DNA from: Mycolicibacterium moriokaense
Lineage (GTDB): Bacteria; Actinomycetota; Actinomycetes; Mycobacteriales; Mycobacteriaceae
Assembly (NCBI RefSeq): GCF_003201655.1
Contig: NZ_QJJU01000001.1
Span: 469,787 to 533,786, forward strand
Length of the DNA stretch: 64,000 nt
Reading direction: 5' to 3'
The notes under the pieces are model-generated. The model did not search any database. It was given only the letters and a program-made list of their open reading frames with translations, and was not told where the DNA came from. Positions 9,188 through 16,975 of the stretch are shown here, piece after piece. Made by a program: the position numbers and the translations under genes. Position 1 is the first letter of the stretch; each line of letters begins with the position of its first letter.

Positions 9188-9913
9188 ATGGGGGATAGAT
9201 ACTTGAGGACCAGCGTCCGCGGCCTGACGATTTTTGCGACGATCGCGGCCCTGGCCGCGCTTCTGCTGCCTTCCGCGCTCGCCAACGCCGATGGCCTGGT
9301 CCCGCTTGGCGGTGGTTCCGGCATCGTGATCGAGGGCAACACCTTGTGCACGCTGACCGCGATCGGTAACGACAACCGCGGCAATCTGATCGGCTTCACG
9401 TCTGCGCACTGCGGTGGACCTGGCGAAAAGGTGGCCGCCGAAGGTGCCGAGGCCGCAGGGGTGCTCGGCACGATGGTCGCGGGCAACGACTCCCTCGACT
9501 ACGCGGTGATCCAGTTCGACCCGCAGAAGGTGCAGCCGGTCAACAACGTCAAGGGATTCGAGATCGACGGCATCGGTCCGGATCCGGTCGTCGGAGACAT
9601 CGCGTGCAAACTCGGCCGCACGACGGGGTATTCGTGCGGCGTGACGTGGGGACCAGGCGAGCAACCCGGCACCTTCATCAATCAGGTGTGCGGTCAACCG
9701 GGCGACTCCGGCGCCCCGGTGACCGTCAACAACCAGTTGGTCGGCATGATTCACGGCGCCTTCTCCGAGGAGCTGCCGACGTGCATCATCAAATACATCC
9801 CGCTGCACACGCCTGCGGTCAACATGTCGTTTAATACTCAGCTGGCTGACATCACCGCCAAGAACCGGCCGGGCTCGGGATTCGTTCCGGTCGGGGCAGC
9901 CCCCGCCGCTTGA
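9188..9913 (+). CDS. Secreted chymotrypsin-like serine protease (Rv3668c-like)
   Basis: 241 residues. A signal peptide (RGLTIFATIAALAALLLPSALANA, cleavage near residue 34) precedes an S1-family fold of the streptogrisin type. Catalytic residues are visible as His in GFTSAHCGG, Asp in DSLDYAVIQFD and Ser in GQPGDSGAPV. Paired cysteines flank the His and Ser. Start ATG 9188 is chosen because upstream codons lack protease similarity. It is divergent from the holin-like gene, and its stop abuts the stop of the convergent acs gene. Substrate unknown. Confidence 0.92.
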   Translation: MGDRYLRTSVRGLTIFATIAALAALLLPSALANADGLVPLGGGSGIVIEGNTLCTLTAIGNDNRGNLIGFTSAHCGGPGEKVAAEGAEAAGVLGTMVAGNDSLDYAVIQFDPQKVQPVNNVKGFEIDGIGPDPVVGDIACKLGRTTGYSCGVTWGPGEQPGTFINQVCGQPGDSGAPVTVNNQLVGMIHGAFSEELPTCIIKYIPLHTPAVNMSFNTQLADITAKNRPGSGFVPVGAAPAA

Positions 9914-11860
9914 TTACTTGCTGGCCCGGATCGCCTCGAACACGCTGGGGTCCACCAACGTTGACGTGTCGCCGAGTTCGCGGCCTTCGGCGACATCACG
10001 CAGCAGCCTGCGCATGATCTTGCCGCTTCGGGTCTTCGGCAGCTCAGGCACGACGTGGATCTCGCGCGGTCGGGCAATCTTTCCGATCTCCTTGGCGACT
10101 TGTTCGCGTAGCTCGTCGACCATGTTGTCGTTGTCCTTGGCGTGCGCCCGCAGGATGACGAACGCGCAGATGCCCTGACCGGTGGTCTCGTCACTCGCAC
10201 CGACGACGGCCGCCTCGGCAACGCCGGAGTGTCCGACCAATGCCGATTCCACTTCCGTCGTGGAGATCCGGTGCCCAGACACGTTCATCACGTCGTCGAT
10301 GCGGCCGAGCAGCCAGATCGATCCGTCAGAGTCCACCCGCGCTCCGTCGCCTGCGAAATACCAGCCCTTGTCCGCGTAGCGCGACCAATAGGTCTGGATG
10401 TACCGCTCCGGATCACCCCAGATGCCGCGCAGCATCGACGGCCACGGTTGATCCAGCACCAGATAGCCCGTCACGTGCTCGCCTTCGTCAGCGCCTGGCA
10501 CCAGTTCGTTGCCGTCTTCGTCGACGATCTTCGCCGAGATGCCCGGCAGCGGGGTCATAGCCGACCCCGGCTTGGCCTCGGTGACGCCGGGCAGCGGTGA
10601 GATCATGATCGCGCCGGTCTCGGTCTGCCACCACGTGTCGACGACCGGAGTTCGGTTGGCGCCGAACGCATCCCGATACCAGCGCCACGCCTCGGGGTTG
10701 ATCGGCTCACCAACGCTGCCCAGCAGCCGCAGACTGGACAAGTCATGAGCGTCGGGAATCTCGCGTCCCCACTTCATGAACATCCGGATCAGTGTTGGAG
10801 CCGTGTAATAGATTGTGACGCCGTACTTTTCGATGACTTCGAAGTGCCGGTGCTCGTTAGGCGAGTTCGGAGTGCCCTCGTACACCACTTGGGTGGCACC
10901 GTTGGACAGCGGCCCGTACACAATGTACGTGTGCCCGGTGACCCAGCCGATATCGGCTGTGCACCAATACACATCAGTCTCCGGCTTGATGTCGAAGACG
11001 TTGTAGTGCGTGTAGGACGCCTGCGTCAGGTACCCGCCGGAGGTGTGCATGATGCCCTTGGGCTTTCCGGTGGTTCCCGACGTGTAGAGCAGAAACAGCG
11101 GGTGCTCGGAGTCGAAAGCCTCACAGGTGTGCTCGGGTGACGCGACGTCGACGGTCTCGTGCCACCACAGGTCGCGGCCATCGGTCCACGGCGTTTCAAT
11201 TCCGGTGCGCCGCACCACCAGAACGTGCTCGACGGACTTCTGCCCCTCAACTGCTTCGTCGACCGGCTCTTTCAGCGACACCGCCACACCTCGCCGGTAC
11301 TGGCCATCGGTGGTGATGACGAGCTTGGCCTCGGCATCTTCGATGCGAGCCGCCAGCGCCGTCGCGGAGAACCCCGCGAACACCACTGAATGCATGATGC
11401 CCAACCGCGCGCATGCCAGCATCGCCACGATCGCCTCGGGCACCATCGGCATATAGATCGCGACCCGATCACCGGCCACCAGCCCGAAGCCGGTAAGCGC
11501 ATTGGCGGCCTTGCTGACCTCGGCGAGCAGATCCGCGTACGTCAGCTCACGGCTGTCGCCGCGGTCGCCCTCCCAGCGAATCGCGACCCGATCGCCGTTA
11601 CCGGCCTCGACGTGCCGGTCCACGCAGTTGTAGGCGACGTTGAGCTTGCCGCCGACGAACCACTTGGCGAACGGCGCCTCCGACCAGTCCAGCACCTCGT
11701 CGAACGGGGTGTCCCAGGACAGCCGGTTGGCCTGCTTCGCCCAAAACGCCAACCGGTCGGCCTCGGCGTCGCGGTAAAGTTCGTCGCCCCCATTGGCTTG
11801 CGCGGCGAACCCGTCAGGCGGCGGGTAGACGGACTGAACTTCGGTGTGCGAGTCAGACAT
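9914..11860 (-). CDS. acs: Acetyl-CoA synthetase
   Basis: 648 residues, family size. Converts acetate, ATP and CoA to acetyl-CoA. The adenylation core is LYTSGTTGKPKG. The A8-type hinge is YFAGDGARVDSDGSIWLLGR, and the C-terminal PKTRSGKIMRR holds the catalytic Lys that acetyltransferases modify in this family. ATG 11860 (MSDSHTEVQ) is taken as the start. In mycobacteria, Acs is inhibited by a cAMP-dependent lysine acetyltransferase (known), which fits the cAMP genes elsewhere in the window. Divergent from the DUF6653-type gene. Confidence 0.96.
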   Translation of the reverse strand: MSDSHTEVQSVYPPPDGFAAQANGGDELYRDAEADRLAFWAKQANRLSWDTPFDEVLDWSEAPFAKWFVGGKLNVAYNCVDRHVEAGNGDRVAIRWEGDRGDSRELTYADLLAEVSKAANALTGFGLVAGDRVAIYMPMVPEAIVAMLACARLGIMHSVVFAGFSATALAARIEDAEAKLVITTDGQYRRGVAVSLKEPVDEAVEGQKSVEHVLVVRRTGIETPWTDGRDLWWHETVDVASPEHTCEAFDSEHPLFLLYTSGTTGKPKGIMHTSGGYLTQASYTHYNVFDIKPETDVYWCTADIGWVTGHTYIVYGPLSNGATQVVYEGTPNSPNEHRHFEVIEKYGVTIYYTAPTLIRMFMKWGREIPDAHDLSSLRLLGSVGEPINPEAWRWYRDAFGANRTPVVDTWWQTETGAIMISPLPGVTEAKPGSAMTPLPGISAKIVDEDGNELVPGADEGEHVTGYLVLDQPWPSMLRGIWGDPERYIQTYWSRYADKGWYFAGDGARVDSDGSIWLLGRIDDVMNVSGHRISTTEVESALVGHSGVAEAAVVGASDETTGQGICAFVILRAHAKDNDNMVDELREQVAKEIGKIARPREIHVVPELPKTRSGKIMRRLLRDVAEGRELGDTSTLVDPSVFEAIRASK

Positions 11861-11916
11861 ATCGGTGAGCCTAGTCACCGGCCACAGCGCCGACGCAGGC
11901 AAGGACAATGGCATCC

Positions 11917-12387
11917 ATGGGCGTCATGTCTAAGTTCGCCGACACCTTCCGGATGACCGACGACGCGTGGCAGCGCCATGCCAACCCGTGGAGCGTATGG
12001 ACCCGTTTCGCGGCGATCCCGCTGATGATTCTGGCGATCTGGAGCCGGGTCTGGCTGGGCTGGTGGTGCGTGGTGCCGATCGCTGGCGTCATGGTGTGGC
12101 TGTGGCTGAACCCGCGCGCCTTCGCGCCGGTGGAAACGCCGACGAGCTGGACGTCGAAGGGCATCTACGGCGAGAAGCTGTGGCTGAAGGAGCGTGATCG
12201 GGTGCCACCCGATCATCTGAGGGTGCTGCGAATGCTGGTGCCGGTAGGCGCCGCCGGTTTCGTACTGCTGACCTATGGCCTGGTGAGGCTCCAGCTTTGG
12301 CCGACCGCATTCGGTGCCAGCCTGATCGTGCTTGCTCAGCTGTGGCGGATCGACAGGCTGGTCGTGTTCTACGAGGGCACGCGCTAG
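11917..12387 (+). CDS. Small membrane protein, DUF6653-like
   Basis: 156 residues with four probable membrane segments: about 27-45, 48-66, 108-126 and 128-145. The N-terminal region (MTDDAWQRHANPWSVWTRF) and the KLWLKERDRVPPDH loop are those of DUF6653 proteins, which have no known function. Three ATGs lie close together (11908, 11917, 11926). The AAGGA at about 11898 is best spaced for 11917. It sits where M. tuberculosis has the dppABCD transporter. Downstream gene begins 11 bp after the stop. Confidence 0.75.
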   Translation: MGVMSKFADTFRMTDDAWQRHANPWSVWTRFAAIPLMILAIWSRVWLGWWCVVPIAGVMVWLWLNPRAFAPVETPTSWTSKGIYGEKLWLKERDRVPPDHLRVLRMLVPVGAAGFVLLTYGLVRLQLWPTAFGASLIVLAQLWRIDRLVVFYEGTR

Positions 12388-12398
12388 CGTGTGCTGCC

Positions 12399-13175
12399 GT
12401 GACGACCGAGGCTGACCCGCTCGCCCCGCTGGCCGAGTTGGCAGGCGTTGCCGCGGCAGGCGAGGAAGCGCGCGAGGCGCTGGGCCGCGCGCATCGCCAT
12501 CGCACCAATCTGCGGAGATGGCCGGCTACCGCCGCCGAGGCAGCACTTCGGGCCGCGCGGGCGTCGTCCGTCCTGGACGGCGGATCCTTGCAACTGTCGG
12601 ACGCCGGCGCGCCTGACCCGGTCCTCGCGGGAGCGTTGCGGGTAGCGGAGGCCTTGGAAGGTGGGGCCACGTCGTTGGTCGGCGTGTGGCAGCGGGCGCC
12701 GCTTCAGGCCATCGCCCGACTGCACGCGCTGGCGGCCGCCGACCTTGCCGACGACGACCGGTTGGGCCGTCCGCGCAGCGACGTCGATGTCGGCCGCAGG
12801 CTAGCCCTGCTGGCCGACATCGTCACCGGCGGAACACGAGTGCCCGCGCCGGTGCTCGCCGCCGTCGTCCACGGTGAGCTGCTGACGCTGGAGCCGTTCG
12901 GTACCGCCGACGGTGTGGTGGCAAGGGCGGTGTCGCGCCTGGTGACCATCGCCAGTGGTCTTGACCCGCACGGCCTCGGCGTTCCGGAGGTGTATTGGAT
13001 GCGGCACTCAGGCGACTACCGGGCCGCGGCAAGGGGGTTCTCCTCGGGCACACCCGACGGCCTTGCGGCGTGGCTGGTGATGAGCGCCAAGGCCCTGCAT
13101 GGCGGCGCGCGAGAGGCGCTGTCCATCGCCGAGGCGGCGTCCCAGCAACGCGAAGCGGGCGACGCTCCGAAATGA
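12399..13175 (+). CDS. Fic/DOC-like protein with degenerate active site (Rv3662c-like)
   Basis: 258 residues, annotated in M. tuberculosis only as a conserved protein. The central helix LLTLEPFGTADGVVARAVSR has the spacing of the Fic motif HPFxDGNGRxAR. The catalytic His is replaced by Glu, the DGNG core by TADG and the final Arg pair by VAR. An upstream helical region with ARASSVLDGGSL resembles the A-S-S-x-I-E-G/E-S motif of Fic N-termini. It is therefore probably a non-catalytic member of the fold. Start GTG 12399; possibly cotranscribed with the membrane gene upstream. Confidence 0.7.
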   Translation: MTTEADPLAPLAELAGVAAAGEEAREALGRAHRHRTNLRRWPATAAEAALRAARASSVLDGGSLQLSDAGAPDPVLAGALRVAEALEGGATSLVGVWQRAPLQAIARLHALAAADLADDDRLGRPRSDVDVGRRLALLADIVTGGTRVPAPVLAAVVHGELLTLEPFGTADGVVARAVSRLVTIASGLDPHGLGVPEVYWMRHSGDYRAAARGFSSGTPDGLAAWLVMSAKALHGGAREALSIAEAASQQREAGDAPK

Positions 13176-13192
13176 TTCGGCTCGCCGCCCGC
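13155..13192. terminator. Two-part hairpin at the end of the Fic-like gene
   Basis: An outer stem GCGGGC (13155-13160) / GCCCGC (13187-13192), extended by GGCGA/TCGCC, encloses a perfect inner hairpin CCGAA-ATGA-TTCGG (13167-13180). It overlaps the last codons of the Fic-like gene. The same structure lies just past the 3' end of the convergent Ms1 RNA, so it can serve both. No T-run. Confidence 0.5.
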
Positions 13193-13194
13193 TA

Positions 13195-13451
13195 GCACGG
13201 ACTCCGGTTACCAAGCGTGCTTGGTGGGTTGCGTGGGTGACCTCGGCGTCCTTGCGATGCGCTTCGACTGCAACCCCACCCAAGGGGTCGTCGTGGCCGT
13301 CCGCTTTTCGCAATTACGCAGGCCCGCAACACTTTTGCCTATTCCGCGGCATGTGCTCCGCGTGGGTGCCGGGATCCGTGCTGGGTAGCCTGCCTTCGGG
13401 AGGTCGAGCCTTCTCTTCCGGCTCGGCCCTGGCCTAGCCAGGCTTCCGTGC
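13195..13451 (-). ncRNA. ms1: Ms1 RNA (MTS2823-type, RNA polymerase-binding)
   Basis: Ms1/MTS2823 is the abundant mycobacterial 6S-like RNA that binds RNA polymerase core. In M. tuberculosis it lies between Rv3661 and Rv3662c, and the homologues of both flank this gene-free stretch. Seen here: the inferred 5' end GCACGGA (13451-13445) is complementary to the inferred 3' end TCCGTGC (13201-13195), giving the closing stem expected of a 6S-like fold. A promoter lies at the right distance upstream. The strand matches the M. tuberculosis gene relative to Rv3661. The ends are inferred from pairing and promoter, giving about 257 nt; the true RNA may be longer at the 3' end. Confidence 0.75.
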
Positions 13452-13455
13452 TTCC

Positions 13456-13484
13456 TTTGTACTCCGTGACATCGGTCACATCAA
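13456..13484 (-). promoter_or_regulatory. Promoter of Ms1 RNA
   Basis: On the minus strand TTGATG (13484-13479) and TACAAA (13461-13456) are separated by exactly 17 nt. They place the transcription start near 13449-13450, at the GCACGGA that begins the Ms1 closing stem. This resembles a housekeeping sigma promoter. Confidence 0.6.
13465..13480. promoter_or_regulatory. Crp-like palindrome inside the Ms1 promoter
   Basis: Reading on the minus strand, TGTGACCGATGTCACG fits the Crp pattern TGTGA-N6-TCACA with one mismatch. It has perfect GTGAC/GTCAC arms. It occupies the spacer between the -35 and -10 elements of the Ms1 promoter, a position that would give repression. Crp is encoded at 2970-3644. 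Binding is inferred. Confidence 0.5.
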
Positions 13485-13547
13485 GGGCCAATTGCCTGCG
13501 ACTCGCGATCGTTACACCCCTGCGCCAGCTACTACGCGGAGTAGCTA

Positions 13548-14417
13548 TCAGAAAGCGAAGCGGCGCAGCAACGAGTACGTCAGCGCCCCCGCGGCCAGGG
13601 CGCTCACTCCGACCGCCGCGGTGGTTGCGACTGCGGCGCCCGATGGGGCCGGAATGCGGTCGCGCAGCGACACCGGGTTGGAGAACGTGACCACCGGCCA
13701 GTCCCGAGCCGCCGCTTCTTTGCGCAGTGCGCGATCGGGGTTCACCACGGTGGGATGGCCGACTGCCCCGAGCATCGGTAGGTCGGTGATTGAGTCGGAG
13801 TACGCGTAGCAATGTTCGAGTACGTAGTCCTCGCGCGCGGCGAGCTGACGGATAGCTTCGACCTTGCCGTCGCCGTAGCAGTAGAAGGCGATCTCGCCGG
13901 TGTAGCGGCCGTCCTCGACGACCATCCTGGTGGCCATTGCGTGGGTGGCGCCCAGTGCGCGGGCGATCGGCGCGACGATCTCCTCGCCAGAGGCCGAAAC
14001 CACGACTACGTCGCGCCCGCAGATCTTGTGGTCGGCGATCAACTCGGCGGCTTCGGCGAACACCAACGGGTTGACGATGTCGTGCAGCGTCTCGCCGACA
14101 ATCGACTTCACTTGCTCGACGTCCCACCCGGTGCACATGTTCGTGACGTAAGAGCGCATGCGGTCCATTTGATCGTGGTCGGCACCCGACATCAGGAACA
14201 GGAACTGCGCGTAGGTCGACTTGAGCACCGCACGCCGATTGATTAGCCCCTGATCGAAGAAAGGTTTGCTGAATGCCAATGTGCTCGATTTGGCGATGAC
14301 GGTCTTATCAAGATCGAAGAAGGCCGCGGTCCGAACAGGCCTTCCGGACGGCGTTTCGGTTTGCGGCGTTGTCAACCCTCTGGCCGCCGGCTCGGGTGCG
14401 GTCACACCGTCCAGCAT
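13548..14417 (-). CDS. SerB-like HAD-IB phosphatase with C-terminal membrane anchor (Rv3661-like)
   Basis: 289 residues. HAD motif I is FFDLDKTVIAKSS (DxDxT nucleophile Asp), motif II is in VVVSASGEEIVAPIARALGA, and motif IV is AYSDSITDLPML. This is the HAD-IB/SerB subfamily. A C-terminal membrane segment (VATTAAVGVSALAAGALTYSLL) ends in RRFAF. Substrate could be phosphoserine or a lipid or sugar phosphate; the membrane anchor argues against simple SerB function. ATG 14417 is preferred over earlier codons. It lies between the Ms1 and 6C RNA genes, as in M. tuberculosis. Confidence 0.88.
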   Translation of the reverse strand: MLDGVTAPEPAARGLTTPQTETPSGRPVRTAAFFDLDKTVIAKSSTLAFSKPFFDQGLINRRAVLKSTYAQFLFLMSGADHDQMDRMRSYVTNMCTGWDVEQVKSIVGETLHDIVNPLVFAEAAELIADHKICGRDVVVVSASGEEIVAPIARALGATHAMATRMVVEDGRYTGEIAFYCYGDGKVEAIRQLAAREDYVLEHCYAYSDSITDLPMLGAVGHPTVVNPDRALRKEAAARDWPVVTFSNPVSLRDRIPAPSGAAVATTAAVGVSALAAGALTYSLLRRFAF

Positions 14418-14565
14418 AGGGGCCGGTGAGTGACAAGAGTCGAGAGAGTGTACAAATTGGCAGTTCACGACAGGTGCCGGTGACTGCAATCTTTCCTGCT
14501 ATCCGGTGCTTTCTCTGGCAAGCAGTACTTGCGCCCATCCGCTGTGCCGTGTGTATAGTGAGCAT

Positions 14566-14661
14566 TACTCGGCTTATGCCGGGTGTGCATCAGCCCGACC
14601 CCCCGGGGCTGATACACGACGACCTCCGCCTCCTCCCCCCCTGGCGGGGGTCGTCTTTTTT
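14566..14661 (+). ncRNA. 6C small RNA (B11-type)
   Basis: The actinobacterial 6C RNA has two hairpins whose loops each carry six C's. Both are visible here. Hairpin 1 (14583-14617) pairs ATCAGCCC with GGGCTGAT around a loop with CCCCCC. Hairpin 2 (14618-14655) pairs GACGACCTCCGCC with GGCGGGGGTCGTC around a loop with CCCCCC and ends in TTTTTT. A -10 box TATAGT at 14554-14559 sets the start near 14566, giving about 96 nt; a weak TTGCGC is 19 nt upstream. Location between the Rv3661 and ssd homologues, and the strand, match B11 in M. tuberculosis. B11 acts by C-rich loops pairing with G-rich mRNA ribosome sites (known). Confidence 0.92.
14618..14661 (+). terminator. Intrinsic terminator of the 6C RNA
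   Basis: A 13-bp stem with one mismatch pair (14618-14630 with 14643-14655), a C-rich loop, then six T's (14656-14661). This is a canonical intrinsic terminator, uncommon in mycobacteria, and it doubles as the second functional 6C hairpin. Confidence 0.9.
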
Positions 14662-14834
14662 CCTAAACTTCTTTCGTAATGCGGATATATCAGCTGTTCT
14701 TCATTGGTTGCGGAACGCGATTTTCAGTGCGGACATACCACAGAGTTTGTTCGGTTTATCCACAGATTCGCATTCGTCCACAGACGCCGTAACGACCATG
14801 GCGCTGTGTCGTGACCCGGCCGCAGGCTGAGGTC

Positions 14835-15905
14835 ATGACCGCAAGCAACGGGATCTTGGCGCTGGTCGGCGACCCCGCAATCCGAGACGACGTGGACCGC
14901 ATCGCGGCGGCCGCCGGGCTGCCGGTTGTCCACGCGTCCGACCCGTCAAGCCGCAAAGTATGGACAGCCGCGGCGGCCGTTCTGCTCGATGTGGCCGCCG
15001 CGCGACGCTGTGCGTGCAGGGCCTTGCCGCGGCGCGGTCGCGTCGTTCTGCTCGTCGGAACCGAACCTCGAGCCGCCGACTTTCAGGCGGCGATCGCGGT
15101 GGGAGCCCAGCACGTCGTCACACTGCCCGGACATGACAGCGAGTTGATGGCCGAGCTGTCGGACGCCGCCGACGCGTCGTCCGACACGGGTCACCGCGGC
15201 GCGGTCGTCGGCGTGATCGCAGGCAGAGGCGGGGCCGGTGCGTCCGTTTTTGCGACCGCGCTGGCGCAGGCGTCAACGGGAATGTCTGAAGCGCTGCTCA
15301 TCGACGCCGACCCGTGGGGCGGGGGCATCGACCTGATCCTTGGCAGCGAGGATGAGGCCGGCCTGCGCTGGCCCGATCTCGCGATGCAAGGCGGTCGGGT
15401 GAGCTACCCGGCGCTGCGGGACGCGCTACCGAAACGAGGTGGCGTCACCGTGTTGTCGGGCAGTCGCACCGGCGGTGATATCGACGCCGAGCCGCTCGGC
15501 GCGGTGATCGACGCAGGCAGCCGCGGTGGTGCGACGGTGATCTGCGACCTGCCGCGGCGATCGACCGGCGCGGTGGAGACGGTGCTCGACGCGGCCGACC
15601 TCGTCGTCGTGATGGCTCCTGCCGACGTTCGGTCGTGCGCCGCCGCCGCGGCGATCGTGCCGTGGGTGTCGGCGGCCAATCCGAACGCAGGCGTGGTGGT
15701 GCGGGGCCCGTCGCCTGGCGGCCTCAGATCGGCCGACGTCGCCAAGATTGTCGGGCTGCCGCTGCTGGCCGCGATGCGGGCACAGCCGGGTGTGGCCGAT
15801 GCCCTCGAGCGGGGTGGGTTGCGCCTGCGGCATCGATCACCGCTCGCGACCGCGGCGCGGCGCGTCCTCGCAATATTGCACCAGCACCAAACGGCCGCGC
15901 CATGA
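14835..15905 (+). CDS. ssd: Septum-site-determining/CpaE-like ATPase (Ssd, Rv3660c-like)
   Basis: 356 residues. An N-terminal receiver-like pseudodomain (about 1-125) is followed by a MinD/CpaE-type ATPase. Its P-loop IAGRGGAGASVFATALAQ has Ala-Ser where classic MinD has Lys-Thr/Ser, the same unusual loop seen in mycobacterial Ssd. DADPWGGGIDLIL follows as the A'-like Asp motif. Overexpression of Ssd affects cell division in mycobacteria (known); its place at the head of the tad genes also suggests a CpaE role in pilus assembly. ATG 14835 chosen. Its stop overlaps the tadA ATG by 4 bp. Confidence 0.9.
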   Translation: MTASNGILALVGDPAIRDDVDRIAAAAGLPVVHASDPSSRKVWTAAAAVLLDVAAARRCACRALPRRGRVVLLVGTEPRAADFQAAIAVGAQHVVTLPGHDSELMAELSDAADASSDTGHRGAVVGVIAGRGGAGASVFATALAQASTGMSEALLIDADPWGGGIDLILGSEDEAGLRWPDLAMQGGRVSYPALRDALPKRGGVTVLSGSRTGGDIDAEPLGAVIDAGSRGGATVICDLPRRSTGAVETVLDAADLVVVMAPADVRSCAAAAAIVPWVSAANPNAGVVVRGPSPGGLRSADVAKIVGLPLLAAMRAQPGVADALERGGLRLRHRSPLATAARRVLAILHQHQTAAP

Positions 15906-16798
15906 GCGCGTCACTGATCGACCGGGTTCGCGAGCGGCTGGCCATCGAGTCCGGCCCGCTGCGGCCCGACGTGGTAGCGGCGGCCATCCGGGCTGAGTCC
16001 GGTGGCGTGCTCGGTGACACCGAGGTGCTGAGCAGTTTGCGGGTGCTGCAGACCGAGCTGACAGGGGCGGGCATCCTCGAGCCGCTGCTGTGCGCTGACG
16101 GCACTACCGACGTGCTGGTCACCGCGCCCGACGCGGTGTGGATCGACGATGGAAACGGTTTGCGCCGCACCTCAATTCGATTCGCCGACGACACCGCGGT
16201 CCGCAGGCTGGCGCAGCGACTGGCACTGTCCGCCGGACGGCGCCTCGACGACGCACAGCCGTGGGTCGACGGCCAGTTGGCTGGGCTGGGAACAGGCCAG
16301 TTCACCGTCCGGCTGCACGCGGTGCTGCAGCCGATCGCCGCGGGTGGCACCTGCCTGTCGCTGCGCGTGCTGCGGCCTGCCACTCAGGACCTGGCTGCGC
16401 TGACTCGTTCGGGCACCATCGCGCCGCAGGCGGCCGCGCTGCTCGATGACATCATCGGCGCGCGGCTGGCCATGCTCATTTCTGGCGGAACGGGGGCAGG
16501 AAAGACGACGCTGTTGTCCGCGGTATTGGGGGCCGTTGCGGTCGGCGAACGCATCGTCTGCGTGGAGGACGCCGCCGAACTCGCGCCAACGCATCCGCAT
16601 CTGGTCAAGCTCGTCGCGCGCTGCGCCAATGTCGAAGGCGTCGGCGAAGTCACCGTTCGCGATCTGGTGAGGCAGGCGCTGCGGATGCGTCCGGACCGGA
16701 TCGTCGTCGGCGAGGTGCGCGGTGCCGAGGTCGTCGATCTGCTCGCCGCGCTCAACCCTCCCATTAGTTGCCAAAAATTTGTTTTAGCCATTGTCTGA
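15902..16798 (+). pseudogene. tadA: tadA 5' portion (pilus assembly ATPase), interrupted by transposon
   Basis: CpaF/TadA secretion ATPase (Rv3659c-like), start ATG 15902 overlapping the ssd stop. The N-terminal domain, Walker A SGGTGAGKTTLLSAVLG, Asp-box VCVEDAAEL and Walker B RIVVGEVRGAEVVDLLAALN are intact. Coding similarity stops after Asn285 at 16756. The frame then runs 13 codons into foreign sequence (ending SCQKFVLAIV) and stops at 16798. The missing part, beginning T-G-H-D-G-G-A-G-T, resumes in the correct register at 23335. The truncated product lacks the His box and C-terminus and should be inactive. Confidence 0.93.
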
Positions 16799-16941
16799 CC
16801 AGTTCATAATGTTGAGGACGCGTTCGTGACACTGCTAAGGCTGGCTCACGCATCTCCTTCGAGCAGGGGCCTCGGGCACGGTGCAGACGTTGGGCGCGGG
16901 CTGGTGTGTGCGATCCGTCGGGACACCTAGTTGTGCTATTT

Positions 16942-16957
16942 CGTGACATTGGTTACG
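16942..16957. promoter_or_regulatory. Palindrome resembling the Ms1 promoter site
   Basis: CGTGACATTGGTTACG is an imperfect palindrome (GTGAC/GTTAC). On the minus strand, about 16 of 20 bases match the Ms1 promoter segment that reads GTGACCGATGTCACGGAGTA. It lies beyond the 3' end of the MTHFR-like gene near the left end of the transposon. Role unknown; perhaps a regulator site or a promoter reading toward tadA. Confidence 0.3.
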
Positions 16958-16975
16958 CCGGCCGAATGCGGCCGG
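16958..16975 (-). terminator. Hairpin after the MTHFR-like gene
   Basis: Perfect palindromic hairpin CCGGCCG-AATG-CGGCCGG directly next to the stop codon (16976-16978) of the leftward MTHFR-like gene. No T-run. Confidence 0.55.

Noticed and set aside
12671..13010. Inverted or tandem repeats hinting at CRISPR in GC-rich stretches
   Set aside because: No regularly spaced identical repeats were found here or elsewhere in the window, and no cas genes are present.
13339..14136. 265-codon minus-strand ORF across Ms1 and the phosphatase gene
   Set aside because: Arg/Ser-rich shadow of the SerB-like gene; it also covers the Ms1 RNA.
15635..15901. Extended N-terminus for TadA
   Set aside because: The open frame merely runs back inside ssd; ATG 15902 overlaps the ssd stop by 4 bp and starts the family-like sequence.
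16799..16941. A second Ms1-like RNA at the left transposon end
   Set aside because: The promoter-like motif is similar, but the following sequence has no Ms1-like closing stem and no similarity to the Ms1 body.
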